Source: an uncultured Clostridium sp.
Lineage (GTDB): Bacteria > Bacillota > Clostridia > Oscillospirales > Acutalibacteraceae
Length of the DNA: 64,000 bases
Direction of reading: 5' to 3'
NCBI GenBank assembly: GCA_934717555.1
Contig: CAKUYY010000002.1
Location: 69,949-133,948 of the forward strand
The notes under the pieces: generated by a model
Databases searched by the model: none
Seen by the model: the letters and a program-made list of their open reading frames with translations, nothing else
Told to the model about the DNA's origin: nothing
Part shown: positions 36,208-44,232 of the stretch, in pieces
Numbering within the stretch: the first letter of the stretch is position 1
Layout: each line of letters starts with the position of its first letter
Position numbers and translations under genes: made by a program

Positions 36208-36245
36208 TACATAGCGATAAAAGCAGCCATTGCTATGTATCATTG
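36202..36245. repeat. Perfect 14-bp inverted repeat at the element left end
   Basis: CAATGATACATAGC (36202-36215) and GCTATGTATCATTG (36232-36245), 16-base loop, starting 12 bases inside the attL core. It may terminate the cotJ transcript in the unexcised state or the FUSC transcript, or assist recombinase binding; it overlaps the outer part of the attP arm. Confidence 0.8.
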
Positions 36246-36294
36246 ATATTTTACAGCGCTTTTTACATTTGAGCATTTACCCTACATCTGTCAC

Positions 36295-37380
36295 TTAAGT
36301 TGTACCATTGTTTTTTTGTATGGCTGTTTTGCGAAAATATATCCATTTTCTCACCAGCTGTTGGCACAGGAAGAAAAAGAGATATCCAAATACAACACCC
36401 AAAACATTATCTAAAATTCGCAGAAAAACAGCATGTTGGATACCATACAGCCCAGCGGCTATCGAGAGGGCGCCAAAACAGTTTAAAATGGTTTTAAACC
36501 GATAATTGGCGCAGAACCCCAGGCAGATCCCTCCAAGAATACCAAGGGATCCGCGTAAAGTATCCGGTGTGATTTGATATACCAACAAAAAGAGCAGGGA
36601 TCCGACAATCACACCGAATATGCGGTCTGCCAGCCGTTCCTTCAACCTGGAAGAGGGGGCATAGGTTGAAAGCAAAGAGGAGCAGGCAAACCCCGCCCAC
36701 ATGAACCGTTCTAAATGGAAAAGGGCCCCTAATGTCAGGACAAGACTGACCCCGAAGGCCATACGCAGCTGCCAACGACTTTTTTTACAGGAAAATTTAA
36801 AGTCTTTGACCACAGAAGAAAAATGGGTTTCTTGATGCTTTTTCCGGTGTTTTCCGTAGAAAATTGCGCCGCAGACCAGGAACCCAATCAGTACCAGAAT
36901 CCCGCGTTTGAGCAACAGGTCGCCCGTGACAGGATTGCCCACCAGGAAAACATACGCGAACCCATAAAGCCCGCCGTTGCCCATTTCTGGAACCTGGCTG
37001 GTCATGAGCAGGATCAGGAACAAAGTGACAAAATGTACCAGGGGAGTGCCCCAAAGAGGGAGCAGAGCCGCTGCGACAGGGGAAATAAACAGAAGAAGGA
37101 AAACAACGGCCAGACAGCACAGGGAATCCCTGATGCAGTACCCAAAATCGACAAAACGGACAGACAACAAAATACAAAAGATAGCAACAGCCATCGCACT
37201 GTTTTCCGAACCAAAGGCAGCGGAAGCCGGTGTAATCAAAAGCATGGCAAAAGCTACAATCAAAAGGGACCGGATAAATGTGACCCCATAGATCCAGAGA
37301 CGCTCTTTCTGCGTATCGGCAGAACGGATTTTTTGCTTTAAGGCGGCCGGATCTAATTGTAGCAGATCATAAAAATACAT
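36295..37380 (-). CDS. FUSC family membrane protein (putative efflux)
   Basis: 361 aa with about ten transmembrane helices in two blocks, residues about 30-170 and 200-335, joined by a basic cytosolic segment. The second block (FKFSCKKSRWQLRMAFGVSLVLTLGALFHLERFMWAGFACSSLLS) matches the FUSC/fusaric-acid and aromatic acid exporter pattern. It is probably an efflux protein for aromatic or toxic compounds. It is co-directed with and downstream of the MarR regulator (24-base gap), a common regulator/pump arrangement. It is part of the interrupting element. Confidence 0.82.
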   Translation of the reverse strand: MYFYDLLQLDPAALKQKIRSADTQKERLWIYGVTFIRSLLIVAFAMLLITPASAAFGSENSAMAVAIFCILLSVRFVDFGYCIRDSLCCLAVVFLLLFISPVAAALLPLWGTPLVHFVTLFLILLMTSQVPEMGNGGLYGFAYVFLVGNPVTGDLLLKRGILVLIGFLVCGAIFYGKHRKKHQETHFSSVVKDFKFSCKKSRWQLRMAFGVSLVLTLGALFHLERFMWAGFACSSLLSTYAPSSRLKERLADRIFGVIVGSLLFLLVYQITPDTLRGSLGILGGICLGFCANYRFKTILNCFGALSIAAGLYGIQHAVFLRILDNVLGVVFGYLFFFLCQQLVRKWIYFRKTAIQKNNGTT

Positions 37381-37404
37381 GGGTTAGAATTCCTCCTATA
37401 TTTC

Positions 37405-37848
37405 CTAAAAACCGTTATTTCTTCTGCTATCTATTTGCAGGTTGGCTTCAGAAATCAATTCAAAAAGAGTATCAAAATGTTCTCCCATATTTCTACGCAA
37501 ATGATAGAGCGGATTTAAAATGGTTTCGCAATCCTTTTTTAGTTCGATGCGCCCAGCCTCTGTGAGGGACAATAGGTAACTCCGATCATCCTGCGGATGG
37601 GGTTCCCGCTGAATATAGCCCTTCTCGTAGAGATGTTTTAAGCAGCGGCTTACCGCTTCTTTTTTCATACCGGTGTGCCGGCTTAAAGCAAGGGGTGTCA
37701 TTCCGCCAGGCTCCAAATAGAGCAATGCCAACAGTTCCCGCTCGCTGGCCGTTAAAGACTGCTTTTGTCCCTGAGGCAGCAGCTTTCTGGCAAACCGGTG
37801 CAGTTCCTGCTGATAGGTAATCATTTGCAGCCAATCAATTGATTCCAT
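37405..37848 (-). CDS. MarR family transcriptional regulator
   Basis: 147 aa from the ATG at 37848 (GGAGG 5-6 bases upstream; a longer frame from 37908 has no site). It is a winged helix with LTASERELLALLYLEPGGMTPLALSRHTGMKKEAVSRCLKHLYEKGYIQREPHPQDDRSYLLSLTEAG, typical for MarR proteins including the DxR wing. It should repress the FUSC gene behind it and itself. A palindrome TTAACAATGTTAA lies over its presumed start of transcription. The ligand is unknown. Confidence 0.9.
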   Translation of the reverse strand: MESIDWLQMITYQQELHRFARKLLPQGQKQSLTASERELLALLYLEPGGMTPLALSRHTGMKKEAVSRCLKHLYEKGYIQREPHPQDDRSYLLSLTEAGRIELKKDCETILNPLYHLRRNMGEHFDTLFELISEANLQIDSRRNNGF

Positions 37849-37867
37849 AAAATCCTCCTTCAACAAG

Positions 37868-37880
37868 TTAACAATGTTAA
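37868..37880. promoter_or_regulatory. MarR operator and promoter (autoregulation)
   Basis: Palindrome TTAACA-A-TGTTAA (37868-37880), just downstream of a minus-strand promoter TTGACA (37903-37908), 15-base spacer, TATAAG (37882-37887). Its position is suited to repression of marR-FUSC. Confidence 0.55.
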
Positions 37881-38078
37881 TCTTATACCGGCTTTTTTCG
37901 TCTGTCAATAGGGTCCGGAATTTTTATACAAAATTCCTTTCAGGTGTTTTTTTCAGCAGAAGGTTTGTCCATTTTGAGCGATCCATAGATAAATAGACTG
38001 GCCATTCGTATTTTTTCCTTGGACACGGGAATTTTATTAGCGGATATCTGCTTTTACTGTTTAGGGAGAGAGGGAAAG

Positions 38079-38450
38079 ATGGAGAATTTTGAAAATTATT
38101 TGGCTTCGATTGAAAAGGAAGCGCACCGTTCCCGTATGCGGGAGATACTTACCTGGGTACAGGATACCTTCCCAATGCTGACGCCTAAAATTGCGTGGAA
38201 CCAACCGATGTTTACCCATCATGGGACGTTTATAATTGGGTTCAGCGCCGCGAAACAGCATGTTTCCATTTCTCCGGAGGCAAAAAGCATGGGGATCTTT
38301 TCCAAAGAAATTGCCCAGTCGGGCTATAGTAGAGGGAGTAACCTTTTTCGTATCAAATGGGAGGAACCCGTAAATTTTGCTTTACTGGAGCGTATCATTC
38401 GGTACAATATGGAGGACAAGAAGGACTGTGCTACCTTTTGGAGAAAATAA
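38079..38450 (+). CDS. DUF1801/YdhG-like protein (iron-chaperone-like fold)
   Basis: 123 aa from the ATG at 38079 (GAGGGAAAG site). Pattern of the DUF1801 fold: MENFENYLASIE, FPMLTPKIAWNQPMFTH, FIIGFSAAKQHVSISPEA, and a C-terminal Lys/Asp-rich helix. Some members are called frataxin-like iron chaperones, but the function is unproven. It is the first plus-strand cargo gene of the element and stands alone. Confidence 0.75.
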   Translation: MENFENYLASIEKEAHRSRMREILTWVQDTFPMLTPKIAWNQPMFTHHGTFIIGFSAAKQHVSISPEAKSMGIFSKEIAQSGYSRGSNLFRIKWEEPVNFALLERIIRYNMEDKKDCATFWRK

Positions 38451-38502
38451 AATGGGGAGGCTATGTTTGTCTCCCCATCTGTCTCAATTCCTATAGGAAT
38501 AG

Positions 38503-40080
38503 TCAAAGGCCGTTTCCTTTTTCCAAATGTTTTAGCACATAGATCCATGTAATCGGCAGCGCCTTTAAGTGTACTTCTATCTGCCGGCCGGGGCAGGCGG
38601 TGATATGGTCGAGCAGGTTGCCATAAAAACTATGCGGCGCTGCTTTTCCGCTGACAATATCCGTTACGTTATCCCGGATATTTTTTTCCAGCGTGGCGGG
38701 ATCATAGGGTAGATTTCCCTGCTTTTCTGCTGCGGCAATTTTTTGGTTCAGTTGGGTAATACAGAGGTCATATTCAGCGTTCATCAATTTCATATCCTCT
38801 TTGGAAATATCTTTTGCAAAAAAGGCGTCCAACACGCCTTTTTTCTTTGTTTCGGCCTGTTCCCGTTCCTTTTTTAGCCGTTCGGCGTTTATCTGGCCGT
38901 TGTCTTGAGAAGATTGTATGGCCTCCAGCACAATACGGCTGATATCGTGGATGACGGTTTCTGTATCCATGATTAGCTTTTCCACTGACTGCCGTATCAT
39001 TTCTATCCCTGCCTCGTCCCGGATCTGGTAGCATATATCACAGCCAATCTGGTTGCCCTCCGGGTCCATGCGGCGCTTGCCTTCCGCCGTGGCGGTACCG
39101 CACCGCCAGGCTTGGTAGCGGCTGCCGTCTTTGCGCTTACGGCTGCGGGAGACAAAGCTTTTCCCGCACGCACTGCATTTGATTTTTCCCGACAATGGGT
39201 AGCGGTTGCCGTGGCCGGTGCCATATTGCCTATCGATATCCCGGCGGGCAATTTCCCGCTGCGCTTCCTCCCACAGTTCCCGGCCGATGATAGGCTCGTG
39301 GTGGTCTTTAAGAAAGACAAAGGCTTCCTCGCCCCGGTTATATTTTTTCTGATGGGTCAGGTAGTCTGGAGTAATCGTTTTTTTCTGTTTCAAATCCCCG
39401 CAGTATTTCTCGTTGCGGAGGATTTTTAAAATCACGGTATTCCGCCAGTTTGTGCTGCCGGTGAGGGTCTTGCAGCCCGCCTCCCGCAGCTCCCGGGCGA
39501 TCACCGTGGTACCCTTGCGCTCATAGACGTACTTGTGGAAGATCAGCCGGACGATTTCCGCCCCTTGCGGGTTCACGGTCATTTTTCCGCCCCGTACATC
39601 ATATCCCAGCAGGGAGCGGCCAAATACGACCCCCTGCTCCATCCGCCGGGTCTGGCCCCATTTGACGCGGGAGGAGGTCTTGCGGCTTTCCTCCTGGGCG
39701 ATACTGCCCATAATGGAAAGCCGGAGTTCCGCGTCCGGTTCCTGTGTATGGATGCCGTCATTCATAAAGTGAACGCTGATCCCCAAGCGCCGCAGATCAC
39801 GGGTATAGGAGATGGTGTCCAAGATATTCCGGGAAAAACGGCTGACCTCTTTGGTGAGGATCAAATCAAACCGGTGAAGCTGGGCGTCATGGATCATACG
39901 GTTAAAGGCCGCGCGCTTTTTGGTGCTCGTCCCTGTGATTCCCTCGTCGGCGTAGATTTCATACAGTTCCCAGCCCGGCTGGCGGGCGATGTATTCATGA
40001 AAATACCGCCGCTGGCTTTCAAAGGAATTGGCTTGGTCATCTTTGTCCGTGGAAACACGGCAGTAGGCTGCGACTTTCAT
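38503..40080 (-). CDS. Large serine recombinase (integrase/excisionase of the cotJC element)
   Basis: 525 aa. Domains: resolvase/invertase N-terminal domain (about 1-140; KVAAYCRVSTD with nucleophile Ser10), the Recombinase domain (about 160-265), a zinc ribbon (about 300-360; KCSACGKSF and GCDICY), and a long C-terminal coiled-coil (about 385-470). Length and architecture match Bxb1/SpoIVCA-type enzymes that join attB and attP across a 2-bp core. It sits in the left third of the element, downstream of and co-directed with a 58-aa gene. It should mediate both insertion into cotJC and, with a partner, precise excision. Confidence 0.96.
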   Translation of the reverse strand: MKVAAYCRVSTDKDDQANSFESQRRYFHEYIARQPGWELYEIYADEGITGTSTKKRAAFNRMIHDAQLHRFDLILTKEVSRFSRNILDTISYTRDLRRLGISVHFMNDGIHTQEPDAELRLSIMGSIAQEESRKTSSRVKWGQTRRMEQGVVFGRSLLGYDVRGGKMTVNPQGAEIVRLIFHKYVYERKGTTVIARELREAGCKTLTGSTNWRNTVILKILRNEKYCGDLKQKKTITPDYLTHQKKYNRGEEAFVFLKDHHEPIIGRELWEEAQREIARRDIDRQYGTGHGNRYPLSGKIKCSACGKSFVSRSRKRKDGSRYQAWRCGTATAEGKRRMDPEGNQIGCDICYQIRDEAGIEMIRQSVEKLIMDTETVIHDISRIVLEAIQSSQDNGQINAERLKKEREQAETKKKGVLDAFFAKDISKEDMKLMNAEYDLCITQLNQKIAAAEKQGNLPYDPATLEKNIRDNVTDIVSGKAAPHSFYGNLLDHITACPGRQIEVHLKALPITWIYVLKHLEKGNGL

Positions 40081-40175
40081 TTTGTGATCCCTCTTTGTTT
40101 TTTCATTGTAAGGGGACTGTCTGGAACATACGGATATGCCGGTTGGGCTGTTTCAGAGAACAGTTTTTTCCGCTT

Positions 40176-40352
40176 TCACAATTGACGTTTTAGAATATCC
40201 AAACAATGTAGATACTGCGTTTCATTTAAAACCCCTTGTTCCTTGAGGGAGAGGAAAACCGACTGCTGATATAATTGGTAAAATTCCGGCGTAGACTTCT
40301 TGCTCACCGCAATTTTTCCTGTACAGTTGCAAAATACCGCTTGATATTCCAT
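40176..40352 (-). CDS. 58-aa protein upstream of the serine recombinase (candidate directionality factor)
   Basis: 58 aa starting MEYQAVFCNCTGKIAVSKK, ATG at 40352 with GGGGG 7 bases upstream. The second half is helical (LYQQSVFLSLKEQGVLNETQYLHCLDILKRQL), with two N-terminal and one C-terminal Cys. The stop is 95 bases before the recombinase start on the same strand, so both are likely co-transcribed. Similar short proteins precede recombinases in Firmicutes elements. Known recombination directionality factors are similarly small and genetically linked, so this is the best candidate here, but there is no direct evidence of that role. Confidence 0.7.
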   Translation of the reverse strand: MEYQAVFCNCTGKIAVSKKSTPEFYQLYQQSVFLSLKEQGVLNETQYLHCLDILKRQL

Positions 40353-40469
40353 GGTCTTGCCCCCTTTTATGAAAGCTTATGAGAGAAGGGGAAATGTTTT
40401 GCCTGTCCACCGCTTCTTTCTTTCAAGGAAACCCATAAAGGTACTCGGAAATACCAGTCAGGAACAGAA

Positions 40470-40511
40470 AAAGGGCCTTCGCCGTAGGGGATATTCGGCG
40501 AGGGCCCTTTA
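40470..40511 (-). terminator. Hairpin upstream of the recombinase unit
   Basis: AAGGGCCTTCGCCG pairs with CGGCGAGGGCCCTT around a short loop. The minus strand has a following TTTTTC tract, so it would stop or attenuate leftward transcription entering the recombinase unit. Confidence 0.7.
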
Positions 40512-40829
40512 CAACAGATCGATTTCAACGAAAATCCCGATAAATCCCCCGGAAACGTTGAAAAAACCGGATTTGTACGATACAATTTATTTTATAACAG
40601 ATATAGCAGAGGGAGAAGAAAGATTGATGAACGGGACCGGCAAAAAATCGCTGGTATTCTATGAAAAATCCCGGGGGATACCGGGATTAACCGGGGCACG
40701 GTGCTTTGTTGGATCAAGGGAGGGGCAGGATGCCCGCAGTAGCCTAAAATTCATGGACGGGTATACTCAGAAAAAGATAGGTAATACAGCAGAGCAACTT
40801 TGAATTATTTAGAATTAGGAGGCCTTTTT

Positions 40830-42332
40830 ATGGCAAACGATACAAGCGCGCAAAATAGTTTTGAAAAACAGATCTGGGACGCTGCCTGTGTCCTGCGGGG
40901 GAATATGGACGCCTCGGAATATAAAAGCGTGGTTTTGGGGCTGATTTTCTTAAAATATATTTCCGACCGTTTTGAGGAAAAATACCAGGCGCTGGTGGAG
41001 GAAGGCGACGGCTTCGAGGAGGACATCGATGAATATACTTCCGAGGGGATCTTTTTTGTGCCGGCGGACGCCCGCTGGAGTGTGATTTCCGCGGCGGCGC
41101 ATACGCCGGAGATCGGCAAAGTCATCGACGACGCTATGCGCAGCATTGAAAAGGAAAATAAACGCCTCAAAGATATCCTGCCGAAAAACTTCGCCCGCCC
41201 GGAACTGGACAAGCGCCGCCTGGGCGACGTGGTGGACCTGTTCACCAATATCCAGATGATCGAGCACGGCAGCGAGCGGGATATTTTGGGCAACACCTAT
41301 CAATACTGCCTGCGGAAGTTCGCCGAGAACGAGGGCAAGCTGGCGGGGGAATTTTTCACGCCGGAATGCGTGGTAAAAACGCTGGTGGAGGTGCTCCAGC
41401 CCTTCAACGGGCGGGTGTACGACCCCTGCTGCGGCAGCGGCGGCATGTTCGTGCAGTCGGCGAAATTCGTGGAAAACCACGCCGGGAACATCAATAATAT
41501 TTCTGTCTATGGGCAGGATTCCAACCCCACCACCTGGAAGATGGCGCAGATGAACCTGGCCATCCGGGGCATTGACGCCGACCTGGGCAGATATAACGCC
41601 GATACCTTTTTTAACGATTGCCACCCCACCCTGCGGGCGGATTATATCATGGCAAACCCGCCGTTTAACCTCTCCAACTGGGGCGCGGATCAATTGAAGG
41701 ACGACGTGCGCTGGCAGTATGGGACGCCGCCTGCGGGCAACGCCAACTTTGCGTGGCTCCAGCACATGATCTACCACCTTGCGCCAAACGGCCGGATGGG
41801 CATGGTGCTGGCCAACGGTTCCCTCTCTTCCCAGTCCGGCGGCGAGGGGGATATCCGGAAAAATATCATTGAGGCAGACTTGGTGGACTGTATCGTGGCC
41901 ATGCCCTCCCAGCTTTTCTACACCACCCAGATCCCCGTTTCCCTGTGGTTCCTTTCCAGGAACAAAAAGCAGAAAGGCAAAACTTTGTTTATCGACGCCC
42001 GGAAAATGGGGACGATGGTCACCCGCAAACTGCGGGAGCTGAGCGGGGAGGACATCCAAAAGATAGCGGATACCTACAACGATTTTGTAGAGGGAACATT
42101 GGAAGATGTGAAAGGCTTCTGCGCCGCCGTTACGACAGGGGACATCGCCCGGCAGGACTACATCCTGACCCCCGGCCGTTATGTGGGCATTGAGGAGCAG
42201 GAGGACGACGGCGAACCCTTCGAGGAGAAGATGGCCCGGCTCACCGGCGAGCTGTCGGAGCTGTTTCAAAAGTCCCACGAGTTGGAAAAGCAAATTCGGG
42301 AAAGGCTGGGGGCGATTGGGTATGAAGTATGA
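40830..42332 (+). CDS. hsdM: Type I restriction-modification DNA methyltransferase subunit HsdM
   Basis: 500 aa from the ATG at 40830 (AGGAGG 7 bases upstream). The N-terminal HsdM helical domain (WDAACVLRGNMDASEYKSVVLGLIFLKYISDRFEE) is followed by an N6-adenine methyltransferase: SAM motif DPCCGSGGMF near residues 198-207, catalytic NPPFNLSNWG near 276-285, and QTWKM-like TRD contacts. Together with HsdS it methylates the recognition site. The stop overlaps the hsdS start by 11 bases. Part of the defence cassette of the element; composition is G/C-rich compared with hsdS. Confidence 0.97.
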   Translation: MANDTSAQNSFEKQIWDAACVLRGNMDASEYKSVVLGLIFLKYISDRFEEKYQALVEEGDGFEEDIDEYTSEGIFFVPADARWSVISAAAHTPEIGKVIDDAMRSIEKENKRLKDILPKNFARPELDKRRLGDVVDLFTNIQMIEHGSERDILGNTYQYCLRKFAENEGKLAGEFFTPECVVKTLVEVLQPFNGRVYDPCCGSGGMFVQSAKFVENHAGNINNISVYGQDSNPTTWKMAQMNLAIRGIDADLGRYNADTFFNDCHPTLRADYIMANPPFNLSNWGADQLKDDVRWQYGTPPAGNANFAWLQHMIYHLAPNGRMGMVLANGSLSSQSGGEGDIRKNIIEADLVDCIVAMPSQLFYTTQIPVSLWFLSRNKKQKGKTLFIDARKMGTMVTRKLRELSGEDIQKIADTYNDFVEGTLEDVKGFCAAVTTGDIARQDYILTPGRYVGIEEQEDDGEPFEEKMARLTGELSELFQKSHELEKQIRERLGAIGYEV

Positions 42333-43491
42333 GTTTAAGAGACAAAAACTTATTCAATTAGCAAATATTCAAACTGGACCTTTTGGAAGTCAACTTCACA
42401 AAGAAGATTATGTAGATAATGGCACCCCTATTGTAACTGTTGAACATCTTGGAAAGAGAAGGTTTGCAGAACAAAATCTTCCGAAAGTATCAGACGAAGA
42501 TAAGAAACGCTTAAATAAATACATACTCAGAAAAGGAGACATTGTCTTTAGCCGCGTTGGCTCTGTTGATAGGTGCTCTTATGTGGATACGTTTTATGAC
42601 GGATGGATGTTTTCTGGACGTTGTTTACGGGTACGTCCATTCTCAGATGTCTTACCGTTATATTTATACTATTTTTTCTGTTTGCAAGATACCAAAGAGT
42701 TTATAAGGAATATCGCGGTCGGCGCAACAATGCCTTCTATTAACACAAAGCTGATGGGAGAAATTGAAGTTATATATCCAAGTATTGAAATACAGCAGAA
42801 GGTCATAAAAATTTTATCCGTCCTCGACGACAAAATCGAACTGAACAACAAGATAAACGAGAATTTAGCTGATCTCCTGCAAACAGTTTATCAAGAGCAG
42901 TTTGGCAATGTTAGCTCGGCAACAACTCAGGGAAACCTCTCTGATTTATGCTCATATTCCAGAGATAGAGTACCTGTTTCCATGCTGGATGCCAATACCT
43001 ACTTCTCAACAGAGAATATGCTACCGGGGAAGGCAGGTGCAACTAAGGCTACAAGCCTTCCGACTACACCGCAGACTACCGCTTGTCATAAGGGCGATAC
43101 CATGCTCTCCAATATTCGTCCTTACTTCAAAAAGATTGTCTACTGTGAAGAGGACTGCGGCTGTTCAACTGATGTTCTTTGTTTCACACCCGCTCAACCT
43201 CAATATGCGGCGTACCTATTCAGCACACTATATGCTGACAAGTTCTTCGCCTTCATGGTTGCAGGATCAAAAGGAACGAAAATGCCCCGTGGAGATAAGC
43301 AGCAGATTATGTCCTATCCTGTTGTGCTTCCGTCTGATAAAGATCTTGACGAGTTCAATGCCATTGCATTGCCTATTCTCGAACAGATTCATTCCAATAG
43401 AGGCGAGAATAAGCGGCTATCCGCAGTAAGAGATGTACTCCTACCCAAACTAATGTCGGGTGAACTAGATTTTTCTAAGATCAACATCTAA
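42322..43491 (+). CDS. hsdS: Type I restriction-modification specificity subunit HsdS
   Basis: 389 aa starting at the ATG at 42322, inside the hsdM end. Two target recognition domains are apparent: TRD1 about 1-150 (NIQTGPFGSQLHKEDY ... GATMPSINTKLMGEIEV) and TRD2 about 200-345 (CSYSRDRVPVS ... AGSKGTKMPRGDKQQI). Each is followed by a helical spacer (IEIQQKVIKILSVLDDKIELNNKINENLADLLQ; LDEFNAIALPILEQIHSNRGENKRLSAVRDVLLPKL). The two TRDs imply a bipartite DNA target. Distinctly A/T-rich compared with hsdM and hsdR, a sign of independent exchange. Confidence 0.94.
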   Translation: MKYEFKRQKLIQLANIQTGPFGSQLHKEDYVDNGTPIVTVEHLGKRRFAEQNLPKVSDEDKKRLNKYILRKGDIVFSRVGSVDRCSYVDTFYDGWMFSGRCLRVRPFSDVLPLYLYYFFCLQDTKEFIRNIAVGATMPSINTKLMGEIEVIYPSIEIQQKVIKILSVLDDKIELNNKINENLADLLQTVYQEQFGNVSSATTQGNLSDLCSYSRDRVPVSMLDANTYFSTENMLPGKAGATKATSLPTTPQTTACHKGDTMLSNIRPYFKKIVYCEEDCGCSTDVLCFTPAQPQYAAYLFSTLYADKFFAFMVAGSKGTKMPRGDKQQIMSYPVVLPSDKDLDEFNAIALPILEQIHSNRGENKRLSAVRDVLLPKLMSGELDFSKINI

Positions 43492-43536
43492 GCCGCTAAA
43501 TTATCATTTAACATGCAATTAGAAAGGATGAGAAAA

Positions 43537-44205
43537 ATGACAAGAGACCAAGTTAGGCAACTGTTAGAGACCAGAGGGTATTCCATTAAAAAGGAAGATC
43601 GTACCGGGAATGATTTGGGAACGGTATATAGACTTTCTAACGGTTGTATTGTAAATTGTTGGGATAGTGGAAAGGTGAACTGTCAAGGCAAGAATAAAAC
43701 TGAAGTTGAACAGCTTCTGTTCGGGAAGCAAAGCGATGTTTCAAATGAATCTAATAAAAAAGTTTTTGTTGTCTACGGACACGATCACAATGCTCGTACA
43801 CAATTAGAAGCCATGCTTAGAAGATGGGATTTGGAGCCTGTAATAATAGATCAGCTTGTTTCTTCTGGCCAAACAATAATCGAAAAACTAGAAGAGCATA
43901 CGGGTGGAGTAAACTTTGGTATTGTTCTTGCAACGCCAGACGACATCGGCTATATTAAAGGGCATGAAGAAGAGAAGAAATTCCGTGCGCGTCAAAATGT
44001 GGTTTTAGAATTAGGAATGCTTTTGGCCCGCATTGGTCGCTCAAAAGTTGCTATTTTATTATCTCAGGCGGAAGAGATGGAACGGCCATCTGATATCGAT
44101 GGGTTAATATATATTCCTTTTAAAGAAAATGTAGAAGAAGCTAAAGTGTCTTTAGCAAAAGAAATGAGAAACAACGGATACACAATTGATATTGCTAATC
44201 TATAG
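43537..44205 (+). CDS. TIR-like nucleotide-binding effector (PF10137/CAP12-type) in a type I RM operon
   Basis: 222 aa from the ATG at 43537 (GAAAGG site). Residues 75-222 form the predicted nucleotide-binding TIR-like domain: KVFVVYGHDHNARTQLEAMLRRW, IIDQLVSSGQTIIEKLEEHTGGVNFGIVLATPDD, and RARQNVVLELGMLLARIG with the presumed catalytic Glu158, typical of NAD+-cleaving TIR folds of CBASS/Pycsar effectors. The N-terminal 65 residues (YRLSNGCIVNCWDSGKVNCQGKNKTE) resemble the SGK-(x)QGK pattern of the RNase HIII N-domain, possibly a nucleic-acid or stem-like sensor. The gene sits between hsdS and hsdR in the same frame of transcription, with no cyclase, so trigger and activator are unknown. Confidence 0.88.
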   Translation: MTRDQVRQLLETRGYSIKKEDRTGNDLGTVYRLSNGCIVNCWDSGKVNCQGKNKTEVEQLLFGKQSDVSNESNKKVFVVYGHDHNARTQLEAMLRRWDLEPVIIDQLVSSGQTIIEKLEEHTGGVNFGIVLATPDDIGYIKGHEEEKKFRARQNVVLELGMLLARIGRSKVAILLSQAEEMERPSDIDGLIYIPFKENVEEAKVSLAKEMRNNGYTIDIANL

Positions 44206-44232
44206 TATTTGAAAGTAAAAGGAGGCATCCCC

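Noticed and set aside
40778..40783. Third TAGGTA inside the element
   Set aside because: A six-base match occurs by chance in 12 kb; flanks do not resemble attL or attR arms.
40351..40803. 150-codon plus-strand frame between the recombinase unit and hsdM
   Set aside because: It overlaps the 58-aa gene start and a hairpin, has no ribosome binding site, and its translation has no domain.
40950..42293. 447-codon open frame antisense to hsdM
   Set aside because: Same reason: low-complexity His/Gly/Val-rich translation opposite a well-identified gene.
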